NCBI RefSeq assembly: GCF_033115175.1
Contig: NW_026909534.1
Coordinates: 434,001-498,000 of the forward strand
DNA length: 64,000 nt
Source of the DNA: Lepus europaeus
Lineage: Eukaryota > Chordata > Mammalia > Lagomorpha > Leporidae
Reading direction: 5' to 3'
Translations under genes and position numbers: made by a program
Shown here: positions 1 to 11,994 of the stretch, in pieces
Layout of the letters: each line of letters opens with the position of its first letter
How positions within the stretch are numbered: position 1 is the first letter of the stretch
The notes under the pieces: model-generated
What the model was told of the DNA's origin: nothing
Database searches by the model: none
The model's input: the letters and a program-made list of their open reading frames with translations, nothing else

Positions 1-440
1 TAAGGTCAGAGTTTGTTTACTCAAGAGGCTTCCATAGCCTTGGCAGCTCATGACAAGAGCCTCGGGTGATTACTGACATCATAAATGAGAGTGCCAATTG
101 TTAAATCAACAACAGGAATTACCGTGCACTTACTTTCCATGTAGGATCTCTGTCCTTAATGTGTTGTACTATGTGAATTAATGGTAAAACTAGTATTCAA
201 ACAATCTGTGTGGGTGCAATCTGTTGAAATCTTTCCTTAGTATATACTAAGTTGATCTTCTATATATAAAGATAATTAAAAATGAATCTTAATTAAGAAT
301 AGGATAGAAGAGGAAGTAGGAGATGGGATGTTTTACAGGTGGGAGGGTGGTTATGGGAAGAAAAACTGCTATAATTCAAAAGTTGTACTTTCAAAATTTG
401 TATTTATTAAATAAAATTGTGTAAAAATAAAATAAAATTT
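1..440 (+). mobile_element. LINE-1 3' UTR fragment (window edge)
   Basis: This is the 3' end of a plus-strand L1, cut by the window start. It aligns by eye with the L1 3' UTR at 50180-50606: the same 'cttccatagccttggca' start, the 'ctgtccttaatgtg' block and the 'tatataaagataatt' block, then a purine-rich G tract and the terminal AATAAA with an A-rich tail at about 405-440. It carries one copy of the 3' UTR module, so it belongs with the single-module L1s of the window. The sequence is clearly diverged. Confidence 0.85.
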
Positions 441-744
441 TGTTGTTTAAGAATTGATCCATTTTTCTGATGCTTCTATTTTGTTGTTTCATTTTCCTGA
501 ATACACTTCTAGTACAATGTTGCAGAAATAGAATTGAAAGAGGTAGCTTTGTCAGTGTAAACTCCAAGGAAAAGAGCTTTAATTGTCTTACCTTAATTAT
601 ACTGATTGTTATAGGCTCCTCAGAGACAATTTTAATTATAATAAGAAAATGCTGATATTTAACTTCTCTGCTAACAGTTTTTTAAAGCTTAGATGCTGAA
701 TTTAATCAAATGTTTTCTAGCATTAAGCTTAAATATTCATGCAT
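441..744. other. AT-rich unique sequence, no gene seen
   Basis: Non-repetitive AT-rich DNA. A 61-codon frame at 470-655 has no recognisable domain and an ordinary AT-rich composition, so I do not call it a gene. Confidence 0.6.
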
Positions 745-1043
745 TTTTTTATTTTTAATGATTTATTTGAAAGGCACACTGATAGAGAAGTTTCATCCAT
801 TGGTTCACATCTCAAATGATGACAACAACCAAGTTGTACATAGCTGAAGCCATCAGACAGAAATACCAACTGATCTCACACATGAGTGTCAGAGACTCAA
901 GCATTTGGGCCATTTTCTACTGCTTTCCCAAGTGGAACAGCAGGGAACTGGGCAAAATGTCAATCATTCAGAATTTAGCACACTGATACGTGACTCCAGC
1001 ATCACAACTGTTGGGTTAACCCACTGTGCCACAAGGGCAGCCA
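745..1043 (-). repeat. CSINE (lagomorph C repeat), diverged
   Basis: The reverse-oriented tail appears first ('gatttatttgaaaggca', complement of the usual CSINE end), followed by the diagnostic complement of 'ccacttctgatccagct' and a tRNA-like head ending 'ccactgtgccacaagggcagcc'. CSINEs are tRNA-derived, Pol III-type SINEs mobilised by L1. This copy is old, with many differences. Confidence 0.8.
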
Positions 1044-1065
1044 CTGATTTTGAGTGTTTTTATTT

Positions 1066-1099
1066 TCTTTTTTTTTTTTAGGCAGTAGATTAATGTACA

Positions 1100-1150
<51 letters not shown>

Positions 1151-1305
1151 AAGGGCAGCATTACACACACACACACACACAGAATCTATTAGTGATGGCT
1201 AGGTCTGGACAACTTGAAGCAGGAGTCTTAACCTCCATCTGGGTCTCCACAAGGGTGCAGAGGCCAAAAGCCTTGGGTATCTTTCACTGCATTCTCAGGC
1301 TTATT
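1066..1305 (-). repeat. CSINE (-), left part, split by the L1 at 1306-8028
   Basis: A minus-oriented CSINE with a T-rich tail at 1066-1079 and a microsatellite-bearing middle. It breaks at 'cattctcaggcttatt' (1290-1305) and resumes at 8029-8072 on the far side of the L1. The 16-bp motif is duplicated at both edges, so this SINE was the L1 target. Confidence 0.8.
1102..1180. repeat. (TA)n and (CA)n microsatellites
   Basis: An uninterrupted TA run of about 46 bp (1102-1147) is followed 14 bp later by an AC run (1162-1180), both inside the CSINE body. Length polymorphism is likely. Confidence 0.95.
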
Positions 1306-2743
1306 TTTTAATTAAACTTTTATTTAATGAATATAAATTTCCAAAGTACAGCTTATGGGTTACAATGGCTTCACCCTCCCAAAACTTTCCTCCCACCCAC
1401 AACCCTCCCCCCTCCCACTCCCTCTCCCCTTCCTATCACGTCATGTTTCATTTTCAATTCTCTTTATATACAAAATATCAGTTTAGCATAAATTAGGTAA
1501 CGATTTCAACATTTTGCCCCCATATAGCAACACAAAGTGGAAAAAATATACTGTTGGAGTACTAGTTATAGCATTAAATAAGAGTGTACAGCACATTAAA
1601 GACAGAGATCCTACATATTTTTTTAAATTAATTAATTTTCTATGCCATTTCCAATTTAACACCAGGTTTTTTTTTTTCATTTCCAATTATCTTTATATAC
1701 AGAAGATCGATTCAGTATGTAATTAGTAAAGATCTCATCAGTTTGTACCCACGCAGAAACACAAAGTGTAAAAATACTGTTTCAGTACTAGTTATAGCAT
1801 CACTGCACATTAGACAACATATTAAGGACAGATCCCACATGCGATGTAAGCACACAGTGACTTCTGTTGCTGACTTAACCATTTGACACTCCTGTTCATG
1901 GCGTCAGTAATCTCCCTAGGCTCAAGTCATGAGTTGCCAGGGCTATGGAAGACTTTAGAGTTCGATGACTTTGATCTAGTTCCGATAGGGTCACAGTCAA
2001 AGTGGAAGTTCTCTCCTCCCTTCAGAGAAAGGTACCTCCTTCTTTGATGGCCCCGTTCTTTCCACTGGGATCTCACTAACAGACATCTTTCATTTAGATC
2101 TTCTTCTTTTTTTCTTTTCCATGGTATCTTGGCTTTCCATGCCTACAATACTCTCATGGGCTCTTCAGCCAGATCGAAATGCCTTAAGGGCTGATTCTGA
2201 GGCCAGAGTGTTGTTTAGGACATCTGCCATTCTATGAGTCTGCAGTGTATCCCACTTCCCATGTTGGATCTTTCTCGCCTTTTTTGATTCTATCAGTTAG
2301 TATTAGCAGACACTTGTCTTGTTTGTGTGATCCCTTTGATTTTTAGACCTATCTAAGCCATCGAATGTGAAGAAAATTGATCACTTGGACTAGTGAGATG
2401 CCATTGGTACATGCCACCTTGATGGGATTGTATTGGAATCCCCTGGCACATTTCTAACTCCATCATTTGGGGCAAGACTGATTGTGCATGTCCCAAATTG
2501 TGCATCTCCTCCCTCTCTTCTTCCACTCTGAAATTTAACAGGGATCACTTTTCAGTTAAAATTTAAACACCTAAGAATAATTGTGTGTTATTTACAGAGT
2601 TCAACCACTAGTACTAGAACAACAACAACAAATACTAAAAAGGATAAAGTATTACATTGTACATCTAGAGTCAGGACAAGAGCTGATCAGGTCATTGTTT
2701 CTTATAATGTCCATTTTACTTCAACAGGTTTCCCCTTTGGTGC

Positions 2744-5700
2744 TCAGTGGTCGCCGATCAGGAAAAACAAATGATATTTGTCTCTTTGGGATTGGCTTAA
2801 TTCACTCAGCATGATGTTTTCCAGATCCCTCCATCTTGTTTCAAATGACTGGGTTTCATTGTTCCTTACTGCTGTATAGTATTCTATGGAGTACATGTCC
2901 CATAATTTCTTTATCCAGTCTACTGTTGATGGGCATTTGGGTTGGTTCCAGGTCTTAGCTATTGTGAATTGAGCTGCCATAAACATTAATGTGCAGATGG
3001 CTTTTTTATTTGCCAAATTAATTTCCTTTCGGTAAATTCCAAGGAGTGGGATGGCTGGGTTGTATGGAAGGTTATGTTCAGGTTTCTGAGGAATCTCCAG
3101 ACTGACTTCCATAGTGGCTTAACCAGTTTGCATTCCCACCAACAGTGGGTTAGCGTCCCTTTTCCCCCACATCCTCTCCAGCATCTATTGTTGGTAGATT
3201 TCTGGATGTGAGCCATTCTCACCGGGGTGAGGTGAAACCTCATTGTGGTTTTGATTTGCATTTCTCTGATTGCTAGTGATCTTGAACATTTTTTTCATGT
3301 GTCTGTTGGCCATTTGGATTTCCTCTTTCGAAAAATGTCTATTGAGGTCCTTGGCCCATCTCTTCAGTGGGTTGTTTGTTCTGTTGTTGTGGATTTTCTT
3401 GATTTCTTTGTAGATTCTGGTTATCAACCCTTTATCTGTAGTATAGTTTGCAAATATTTTTTCCCATTCTGTCGGTTGCCTCTTCACTTTCCTGACTGTT
3501 TCTTTTGAAGTACAGAAACTTCGCAATTTGATGCAATCCCAAATGTTAATTTTGGTTTTGACTGCCTGTGCTGTTGGAGTATTTTCCAGAAGTCTTTGCC
3601 TGTGCCTATATCTTGCAGGGTTTCTCCAATGCTCTCTAATAATTTGATGGTTTCGGGTCGTAGATTTAAGTCTTTAATCCATGTTGAGTGAATTTTTGTG
3701 TAAGGTGATAGGTATGGGTCTTGCTTCAAGCTTCTGCATGTGGAAATCCAATTTTCCCAGCACCATTTATTGAATAGACTGTCCTTATTCCAGGGATTGG
3801 TTTTGGATCTTTGATCAAATATAAGTTGGCTGTAGATGTTTGGATTGATTTCTGATGTTTCTATTCTGTTCCATTGGTCCATCCATCTGTTTCTGTACCA
3901 GTACCATGCTGTTTTGATAACAACTACCCTGTAGTATGCCCTGAAATCTGGTATTGTGATGCCTCCAGCTTTGTTTTTGTTGTACAAAATTGCTTTGGCT
4001 ATTCGAGGTCTTCTGTGTCTCCATATGAATTTCAGAATCATTTTTTCCAGATCTGAGAAGAATGTCTTCAGTATCTTGATTGGTATTGCCTTGAATGTAT
4101 AAATTGCTTTTGGGAGAATAGACATTTTGATGATATTGATTCTTCCAATCCATGAGCATGGAAGATTTCTCCATTTTTTGGTATCCTCTTCTAATTCTTT
4201 CTTTAAGGTTTTGTGGTTTTCATCGTAGAGATCTTTAACGTGCTTGGTTAAGTTTATTCCATGGGATTTGATTGTTTTTGTAACTATTGTGAATGGGATT
4301 GATCTTAGCAGTTCTTCCTCAGCCGTGGCATTGCCTGTGTATACAAAGGCTATTGATTTTTGTGCATTGATTTTATATCCTGCTACTTTGCCAAACTCTT
4401 CAATGAGTTCCAGTAGTCTCTTAGTAGAGTTCTTTGGGTCCCCTAAATAAAGAATCATATCATCTGCAAAGAGGGATAGTTTGAGTTCTTCCTTCCCGAT
4501 TTGTATCCCTTTAATTTCTTTTTCTTGCCTAATAGCTCTGGCTAAAACTTCCAGAACTATATTGAATAGCAGTGGTGAGAGTGGGCATCCCTGTCTGGTA
4601 CCAGATCTCAGCGGAAATGCTTCCAACTTTTCCCCATTCAATAGGATGTTGGCCGTGGGTTTTTCATATATTGCTTTGATTGTATTGAGGAATGTTCCTT
4701 CCATACCCAGTTTGCTTAGAGTTTTCATCATGAAAGGGTGTTGTATTTTATCAAATGCTTTCTCTGTGTCTATTGAGAGAATCATATGGTTTTTCTTCTG
4801 CAGTCTGTTAATGTAGTGTATTACGTTGATTGTTTTGCGGACGTTGAACCATCCTTGCATACCAGGGATAAATCCCACTTGGTCTGGGTGGATTATCTTT
4901 CTGATGTGTTGTTGCATTCTATTGGCCAGAATTTTATTGAGGATTTTTGCATCTATGTTCATCAGGGATATTGGTCTGTAATTCTCTTTCAATGCTGCAT
5001 CTTTTTCCGGCTTAGGAATTAGGGTGATGCTGATGATTCTTTTTATTTTGGTGGTATCTGTTGTTATGTTTCCTTTTTCATCTCTGATCCTATTGATTTG
5101 GGTCTTTTCTCTTCCTTTTTTAGTTAGTTGGGCCAATGGGGTGTCAATTTTGTTGATTTTTTCAAAAAATCAGCTCCTTGTTTGGCTGATTTTTTGTAAT
5201 GTTTTTTTGGATTCAATCCTGTTGATTTCTTCTCTGATTTTAATTATTTCTCTTCTCCTACTGGGTTTGGGATTAGTTTGCTGCAGATTTTCTAGATCCT
5301 TGAGATGACTTGAAAGCTCATCTATTTGATGCCTTTCGAATTTCTTGATGTAGGCACCTATTGATATAAATTTTCCTCTTAACACTGCTTTTGTTGTATC
5401 CCATAGGTTTTGGTATGTTGTGCTGTTATCCTCATTTACTTCCAGAAAATTTTTGATTTCTCTTTTAATTTCTTCTATGACCCATTGTTCATTCAGGAGC
5501 ATGTTGTTCAATCTCCATGTGTTTGCACGTGCTCTGGAGATTCCCGAGTTGCTAATTTCCAATTTCATTCCTTTGTGGTCTGAAAAGCTGCATGGTATGA
5601 TTCTAATTCTTTTGAATTTGCTGAGACTTGCTTTATGGCCTAGTATGTGGTCAATCCTAGAGAAGGTTCCATGTACTGCTGAGAAGAATGTAAAGTCCTT

Positions 5701-6265
5701 AGATATAGGATGAAATGTTCTGTAGATATCTGTTAGATCCATTTGGGCTATAGTGTCATTTAAATCTACTGTCTCCTTGTTGATCTTCTGTCCTGTTGAT
5801 CTGTCTATCTCTGAGAGTGGAGTATTGAAGTCCCCCAGTACTATTGTATTGGGGTCTAAGTCTCCCTTTAAGTCCCTTAACAAGTCTTTTAAATAAGCTG
5901 GTGCCCTGTGATTAGGTGCATATACATTGATAATTATTATATCTTCCTGTTGAATGGATCCCTTAATCATTAAATAGTGCCCCTCTTTGTCTCTCCTGAC
6001 AGTTTTTGTGGTAAAGTTTATGTTGTCCGATATTAAGATGGCTACGCCCGCTCTTTTTTTCATTTCTGTTGGCATGGTATATCTTTTTCCAACCTTTCAC
6101 TTTCAGCCTGTATGGATCATTGTTGGACAGATGAGTTTCTTGGAAGCAGCAAAAAGATGGGTTTTGTTCCTTAACCCAATCAGCCAATCATTGTCTTTTA
6201 ACTGGACAGTTCAGGCCATTAACATTCAATGTGACTATTGATAAGGAGTAACTTTGCCCTGCCAT
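2744..6265 (-). pseudogene. L1 ORF2 (endonuclease-reverse transcriptase), broken
   Basis: ORF2p nicks the target and reverse transcribes L1 RNA in ribonucleoproteins. The ATG is at 6265-6263. Endonuclease motifs are visible ('FCCFQETHL', 'FSDH' near 5570), then the reverse transcriptase with '[11 protein letters not shown]' and the catalytic 'FADD' (about 4461-4470), and the C-terminal Cys segment ('[17 protein letters not shown]', about 3120-3180). Damage: a TGA stop shortly after the start (about 6200), at least three frame changes (near 6000, 5150 and 3500-3100), and an internal deletion near 5036, where the sequence passes from the linker to 'LIPKPEKD' and lacks a stretch I estimate at 80-100 codons by comparison with the family. 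Confidence 0.92.
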
Positions 6266-6333
6266 TTGCCAAAGATATTTTCTAATACATGCTTTGAGAC
6301 TCCTGTGATCTTTTGCTGTGGGGTTTCCTTCCT

Positions 6334-7372
6334 TTACCTTCTTTCATATTGATGACTGTGTTTCTGTGTTTCTGTATGTAACACATCTTTAAGCATCTTT
6401 TGCAGGGCTGGATGAGTGGCGACATATTCTTTCAATTTCTGTTTGCTGTGAAAGGTCTTTATTTCACCTTCATTCACAAATGAGAGCTTTGCAGGATACA
6501 GTATTCTGGGCTGGCAGTTTTTTCTCTCTTAGTACCTGGGCTATATCTCGCCATTCCCTTCTAGCTTGTAGGGTTTCTGATGAGAAGTTAGCTGTAAGTC
6601 TAATTGGAGATCCTCTGAGAGTAATCTGGCGTTTCTCTCTTGCACATTTTAGGATCTTTTCTTTGTGTTTCACTGTGGTGAGTTTGATTACGATGTGTCG
6701 TGGTGAGGATCTCTTTTGGTCATGTTTATTAGGGGTTCTATGAGCTTCCTGTACTAGGATGTCTCTGTCCTTCTCCAAACCTGGGCTATTTTCTGCTAGT
6801 ATCTCACTAAAAAGGCCTTCTAATCCTTTCTCCCTTTCCATGCCTTCAGGAACTCCTAGAACCCGAATGTTTGGTTTTTTAATAGTATCCTGTAGATTCC
6901 TGACAGTATTTTTTAGATTTCTGATTTCTTCTTCTTTTCTTTGATTTGCCTGTTTCCTTTCCTGTTCTCTGTCTTCTAATTCCGATATTCTCTCTTCTGC
7001 TTCGCCCATTCTGTTTTTAAGGCTCTCTAATGTGTTTGTCATTTGATCTATTGAGTTCTTCATTGCATTGTGGTTTTTTGTCACTATCTCAGTTTCATGT
7101 TCTACTAGTTGTTTCATTTCATTTTGATTCCTCCTTAACATTTCATTTTCACGGGAGAGATTTTCTATCTTGTCCTTTAAGGATTTCCGTAGTTCAAGAA
7201 TTTGTTTTTGAGAACTTCTTAATGTTCTTATCAATTTTTTGAGATCTGATTCTTGCATTTCCTCTATCTCTTCATCTTCATAATCTTGCATTGGCATGTC
7301 TTTCTCATTTTGGGGCGTCATAGTGTCTTCCTTTCTCTTGTTACCTCGGCTTCTATGTTTGTTTTTTGGCAT
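6334..7372 (-). pseudogene. L1 ORF1 (RNA-binding chaperone), frameshifted
   Basis: It starts with 'MPKNKHRSRGNKRKED', followed by an acidic segment, a long heptad coiled coil, an RRM-like core ('NIRVLGVPEG') and a C-terminal domain. A run of six A's (near 6519-6524) where the intact copy at 14180 has five shifts the frame, so the reading ends early at 6470. The family stop lies at 6334-6336. ORF1p is the trimeric nucleic-acid chaperone of the L1 particle. A relatively young copy, judged by how little else has decayed. Confidence 0.9.
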
Positions 7373-7591
7373 GTTGGAGATAATTTATGGTGTTTTTGTT
7401 TGTTTGTTTGTTTTTTTGCTGTGGTGGTTTTTTTTCTCGTTATACTATGCCTCTAAGTGAGCTGTCTGCTTTGTTTGATCCTTAGGGGTTGTGATGAGTG
7501 TGGCCAGAGAGCTATGCTTGATTCTTCAGGTTTAAGGCTGTGCAAAGAGTGACTCTCCCAGATTGCTCACTCCCTTGCTCCTTGCTGGAAT

Positions 7592-7628
<37 letters not shown>

Positions 7629-8028
7629 GACTCAGTTGGGAGTGGAGTTGAGGGTAGTTGAAATCTGGCCTCTGTGAGTATTCGTTTGATCTACCCCTGG
7701 GACCACACGAAGAGTTTATGCAGCCCTCAATGTGTTCTCGAGTTTTGCTAAAGTTACTGAGTTTGGCTGCGCTTTACATATGTAAAATCACGGTGCTCTT
7801 TGTTTTGCTTGGTGAGTGAAGGGAGAGGCCTCTGTTTCCCCCCCACACATTGTCTCGGCTTTCTGAGGTTTTTGTCTTACCCTCTTCCGTTGGTTCCCAC
7901 GCTGGCGAGATTCTTTGGCTTGTCTTCCGCCACTCGGCTCGTCTCCCGCCGCTCGGCTCATCTCCCGCGGTTGATTTTCCACGCGGTGGGCTCCCTGTAG
8001 GTCCTCTGTGTCACATCCACTGGATCCC
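7373..8028 (-). promoter_or_regulatory. L1 #1 5' UTR / internal promoter region
   Basis: Reading on the minus strand from 8028, this is a GC-rich leader with imperfect tandem units of about 19 bp around 'gagccgagcggcgg' (7918-7972). A (CT)n tract lies at 7592-7622 and a T-rich stretch before ORF1. L1 5' UTRs hold an internal Pol II promoter; promoter function here is inferred from position only. Confidence 0.65.
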
Positions 8029-8044
8029 CATTCTCAGGCTTATT

Positions 8045-8072
8045 AGCAGGGAACTAGATCAGAAGTGCAGAA
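8045..8072 (-). repeat. CSINE (-), right part of the split copy
   Basis: This is the short continuation ('agcagggaactagatcagaagtg') of the SINE interrupted at 1305. It is cut again by the plus-strand CSINE at 8073 and resumes briefly after 8397. Confidence 0.7.
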
Positions 8073-8396
8073 GGGGCTGCTGCTGTGGTGTAGCAGGTAA
8101 AGCCACCACCTACAGTGCCAGCATCCCATATGGATGCCAGTTTGAGTCCTGGCTGCTCCACTTCTAATCCTTCTCTGACTGGGAAAGCAGTAGAAGATCA
8201 CCCAAGTCATCAGGCAGCTACACTTGAGTGAGAGATCTGGAGAAAGTTCCTAGGTCCTGGCTTCTGATCAGCTCAGTTCTATCTGTTGCAGCCATCTGGA
8301 GAGTGAATCAATGGATGAAAGACCTCTTTTTCTCTCTGTTTCTCCCTCTCTGTAGCTCTGCCTTTCAAATAAGTAAATAAATCTTTTAAAAAAAAG
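8073..8396 (+). repeat. CSINE (+), nested insertion
   Basis: Nearly complete CSINE: 'ggggctgctgctgtggtgtagcaggtaaagcc' style head, 'catcccatatggatgcca' B-box neighbourhood, CT-rich region and 'aaataagtaaataaatctttt' tail. The flanks repeat a motif close to 'agaagtgtag' on both sides (8063-8072 and 8400-8409), consistent with a TSD. Confidence 0.9.
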
Positions 8397-8409
8397 AGAA
8401 AGAAGTGTA

Positions 8410-9267
8410 GCAGTTAGTACATGAAGCAGTGCCTATATAGGATGTCATCACTGCAGGCAGTGGACCCAAGATAAATTTTTGATAACTGTAATGCTTGATA
8501 TCTTGGGGATATTTGAACAGGTAAACACACACATAAATGACATACATCCCAGGGTTCATCTTTACCTTTTGGGTAGGGCTAAACATCAATGGCTCCTCAG
8601 CACTCCAATTCAGAACCACTCTCAGTGGGTTTATATATTACACTGATGAGTAAACTTGCTTCAAGTGTTCCACAATGAGAAATTACTGAAATGTGTCAAT
8701 TGGACTCTCTAGGGAGCAATAGTGATGTGCAGTAAAACTCCAAATCCAGTGAATTGTTGGATCTTCCATAACTCACGTGGGTTATGGAAGCCACAGGAAG
8801 GCTTAGGAGACTGCAGCTGACAAACCTGTCATTTGGAGGTTCAGAAAAGGGAGCAGTAGCATCTTTCTGTAACTTGGGGGTCCCAGCAGGGAAATCTTGT
8901 GGTGTTTCCTCCAAGTAGTACAGAGGCTGCTTCTCTCCTCTGGGATCAGGCCCCAGATTCCAGGTCTCTACAAAATTTAAATGTTCATTTGCACTACCAG
9001 CCAGTGCTGAAGTCTTCTATGACCCCTTGCTAGCTGAAAGCTGCTGTCATCACAGCATCCCTTGTGACCTGGAGGATGGATGGGCTCTTGTGGCAACAGT
9101 GTTCCTGCTCAGAAACTGAATCTCAGAGGAAACAGGTTTGGAGGAGTAGTGACTAGGTTTCAGAATATGAGGGACACTTGTAACATGTTGAGGTACTGTA
9201 GAGTCTGACACATACAAAACCCCTTGACAAATACTCGCTGTCCCAGGAGCACTCTCAAAATATTGGA
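8410..9267. other. Unique sequence, no gene seen
   Basis: No repeat or coding signature recognised. The short frames at 8386-8619 and 8696-8914 have no domain or codon pattern worth calling. Confidence 0.5.
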
Positions 9268-9409
9268 GGGGCACCATTGTGGCATGGTGGGTTAAGCCAT
9301 TTCTAGTGATGCCAGCATCCCATGTGGGTGCCAATTTGAGTCTTGGCTTCTCCATTTCTGATCCAGTTCAATACTAGTGTGCCTAGGAAAGCATCAGAAG
9401 ATGGCCCAG
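9268..9409 (+). repeat. CSINE (+), 5' half
   Basis: Head and body to 'aagatggcccagg'; the 3' half is missing and another SINE head follows directly. Confidence 0.75.
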
Positions 9410-9735
9410 GGGCCAGCACAATGGCATAGCGAGTGAAGCCACAGCCTGCAGTGCTGGCATCCCATATGGGATCTTTCATCTACTAGTCTACTCTCCAAAT
9501 GGCCACAATAGCTGAGGCTGAGCCAGAACAAATCCAGGAGCCTGGAACTCCATTAAAGTCTTTCATGTTGATGAGGGGGCCCAAGTACTTGGGTGATGAC
9601 TCCGGTGCTTTCCAACATATATTTATAGGGTGTTGGATTGGAAAAGGAGCAGTAAGGACTCAAATGAATGCTCATACAAGATGGTGGCATTGCAGGTTGA
9701 GGCCTAATATTTGCACCACAGTGCTGGCCCTGATT
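9410..9735. repeat. Head-to-inverted CSINE composite
   Basis: 9410-9471 is a plus-strand CSINE head. At 'catatgggatctttcat' (about 9471) it switches to a minus-strand CSINE body that runs to 'caccacagtgctggccc' (about 9732). The result is an inverted structure with the two tRNA-like heads facing outward. Confidence 0.7.
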
Positions 9736-10690
9736 TTCAGAGATTTCTATTGGTCACTATGGATGTCATGTAGAATGCTTGTTTTCTTGGAAACAAGCAG
9801 TTAAACAGTCACTCCAAAGACACCATGTTAATCTGTCATACAGATTTAGATGTACTAGAAATCTCACATCAAGTATGCCCACTGTCACAAAATTTCAGAC
9901 AATAGTAACATTTACTATGACACTACAATGGATGTTAAGCATTTTAGAGTATAAACCAAGCTTTGAAAAGTTGATGAATGTTGGTGAAGGATAAAGATAT
10001 GGATAGTAGAAATTCCTGTAATTTTTGTATTTGTCTAAGAAAGATACATGCTTTCAACAGCTTGAATTAGAACATCTCCTTGAGTCTTATCTTTCTGTTG
10101 AAATGATTCTGGGATGCAACAGTGACATCACTGCTGAGGGTTTGCAATATGTTTAGTGTCTTGATCCACAAATATGCACATCTCATCTGAATGGTGTGCG
10201 GCTTGTCTGTGGGTTCTTTGTTGGGTCAGTCCATGTTGGGCTGTTTTGTTGCACTGGAGCTTACCCATGTCATGCAAAAGCTGGAAGTCATAAGTGATAT
10301 CGCATGGAGGCCACTAAGGTAGCATGTGTGACACTTTTCCTGCACCAAGTCAAAAGCCTATGGCTTCATTTATACAATGAGGAGAGTTAGAGACAGTGGG
10401 AGGATTTTAGTAGGTGAGGAAACAAGAGTGCTTGGAACAGACAATCCAGAGAGGAGAGCACAAGGAGACTAATATGTCAGAGATCCTGAGACACTGGAAC
10501 ATCTAGAAGAAAAGTCAACCAGAGAAACAACCTGAGATGTGTTAAATAGCCTCCAGGAACAAGTCTGAGTGAAACCTACATTTGTTCTCAGAAAAATAAA
10601 CTTTTCTCTGCCTTCTACTGCAGTTTAGTTCACAGGTTCAACACAAAAATGGAATAGGAAATAATCATCAAGAACATGAACATAAAATTC
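9736..10690. other. Unique sequence, no gene seen
   Basis: Ordinary AT-rich sequence without recognisable coding or repeat content. Confidence 0.5.
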
Positions 10691-10695
10691 AGTTG

Positions 10696-10932
10696 CTGGG
10701 ACTGACATTGTGGTACAGCACATTAAACTATCACTTATGATGCCTGCATCCCATATCAGAGTGCCAACTTGAATCCTAGCTGTGTTCTTTCTGATCCAAA
10801 CTCCTAACCTATATGTAGGAATTAGCAGATAATGGCTCGATTACTTGACCCATATGGGGTTCCTGACTGCTAGCTTCAGTCTGGCCCAGGCCCAACTGTT
10901 GCAGCCATTTAGGGGAGGGAATCAGTGAATGG

Positions 10933-10972
<40 letters not shown>

Positions 10973-11036
10973 TCCTCCCTCATGTATGTGAATCTCCTTC
11001 CCTGTCACTCTGCCTTTCAGCAAAATAAAATCTTCC
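10696..11036 (+). repeat. CSINE (+) with expanded (CT)n
   Basis: A diverged head ('gggactgacattgtggtacagca') and a body with a CT run at 10936-10968 in the usual pyrimidine region, ending 'caaaataaaatctt'. Confidence 0.85.
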
Positions 11037-11040
11037 ATCA

Positions 11041-11646
11041 TGATCAAGCATTTGGAGATACTACACTTTAGCAGGAAATGGATTGATTTGTTCAGAGTAC
11101 TCAAAGCAGCTCTTTTATATCCCACACTTATGTTTTTATAGCACTTATGATGGCATCAGTGTGTTTTATTCATTTTCTCATATCTGGTCTGTGACCTATT
11201 AAAAAGCAGCCTTCCTGATTGTGTGTCTTTTTACTGCTCCATCCCATATACTTAGAAGAGTGTCTAGTGCCTGATATGTAAAGAACAATTGCTGAATGAG
11301 CAAACTGAGTTATTTACTAAGTGTTATGAAGGAGCTCATGTATAATCAATCCATTTATAAAATAAAGCTCAGCAGACTATGGAATGTTTATATTTTATAT
11401 AAAATATATATGACTTTGCAGTCTGCCTTTGAACTTGGTCATAAGCATCAGCATCATGGTCTCCTAAATGTGTTGTGGGCAATAAGAAGATTTCTGTCTG
11501 CTCTGCTTAAAGGTCCCCATGGTTCTCAGTATTCAAAGATCTTTTTTATTGGTGACCTTTCATGTCCACCTGGTTTCTCTTTGTATCTAAGCCTGGACTT
11601 GAGGATTGTGATTGTTGATATGGATCCCAGCTCAAAACTTAAAATG
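11041..11646. other. Unique sequence, no gene seen
   Basis: A 123-codon frame at 11296-11667 runs into the next SINE and shows no domain, so it is not called. Confidence 0.5.
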
Positions 11647-11976
11647 GGGGCTGGCTCTGTGGTTTAGTGGGTAAAGCCACCACCTATACTGCTGGCTTCC
11701 CATATGGATACCAGTTCGAGTCCCGGCTGCTCCACTTCTGATCTAGCTCTCTACTGTGGCCTGAGAAAGCAGCAGAAGATGGCACAGGTTCTCAGGCCCC
11801 TGTACCCATGAGGGAAATCCGGAAGAAGCTGCTGGCTCCTGGTTCCAGATTGGCTCAGCTTCGGCCATTGTGGCCATCTGGGGAATGATCCAGCAGATGG
11901 AAAACCTGCCTCTCTGCCTCTCCTTCTTTCTCTGTGTAACTCTGCCTTTCAAACAAATAAATAAATCTTTAAAAAA
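11647..11976 (+). repeat. CSINE (+)
   Basis: Complete copy, from 'gggggctggctctgtggtttagtgg' to 'caaacaaataaataaatcttt'. The B-box-like 'agttcgagtcccgg' is well kept. Confidence 0.92.
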
Positions 11977-11994
11977 ACTTCAAAATGAACCCAC

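Larger units (their letters stand above)
1306..8028 (-). mobile_element. Full-length LINE-1, minus strand, disabled (L1 #1)
   Basis: A 6.7-kb L1 in reverse orientation: A-tail side and 3' UTR (1306-2743), ORF2 (2744-6265), ORF1 (6334-7372) and 5' UTR (7373-8028). It is flanked by the 16-bp duplication 'cattctcaggcttatt' (1290-1305 and 8029-8044), as expected for target-primed reverse transcription. The 3' UTR holds two diverged copies of one module. The 5' UTR is GC-rich with about 19-bp tandem repeats and does not resemble the 'caagatggcgg' 5' UTR at 13262, so it is a different subfamily. ORF1 is frameshifted, and ORF2 has a stop, frameshifts and an internal deletion, so it cannot be autonomous. 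Confidence 0.95.

Noticed and set aside
1054..1311. Frame containing a long Tyr-Ile repeat
   Set aside because: Translation of the TA microsatellite inside a SINE.
3245..7456. Many plus-strand frames of 60-111 codons across L1 #1
   Set aside because: Antisense shadows of L1 ORF1 and ORF2.
8073..8396. tRNA gene
   Set aside because: CSINE heads are tRNA-derived with box A/B remnants, but they do not form a full cloverleaf gene and are dispersed repeats.
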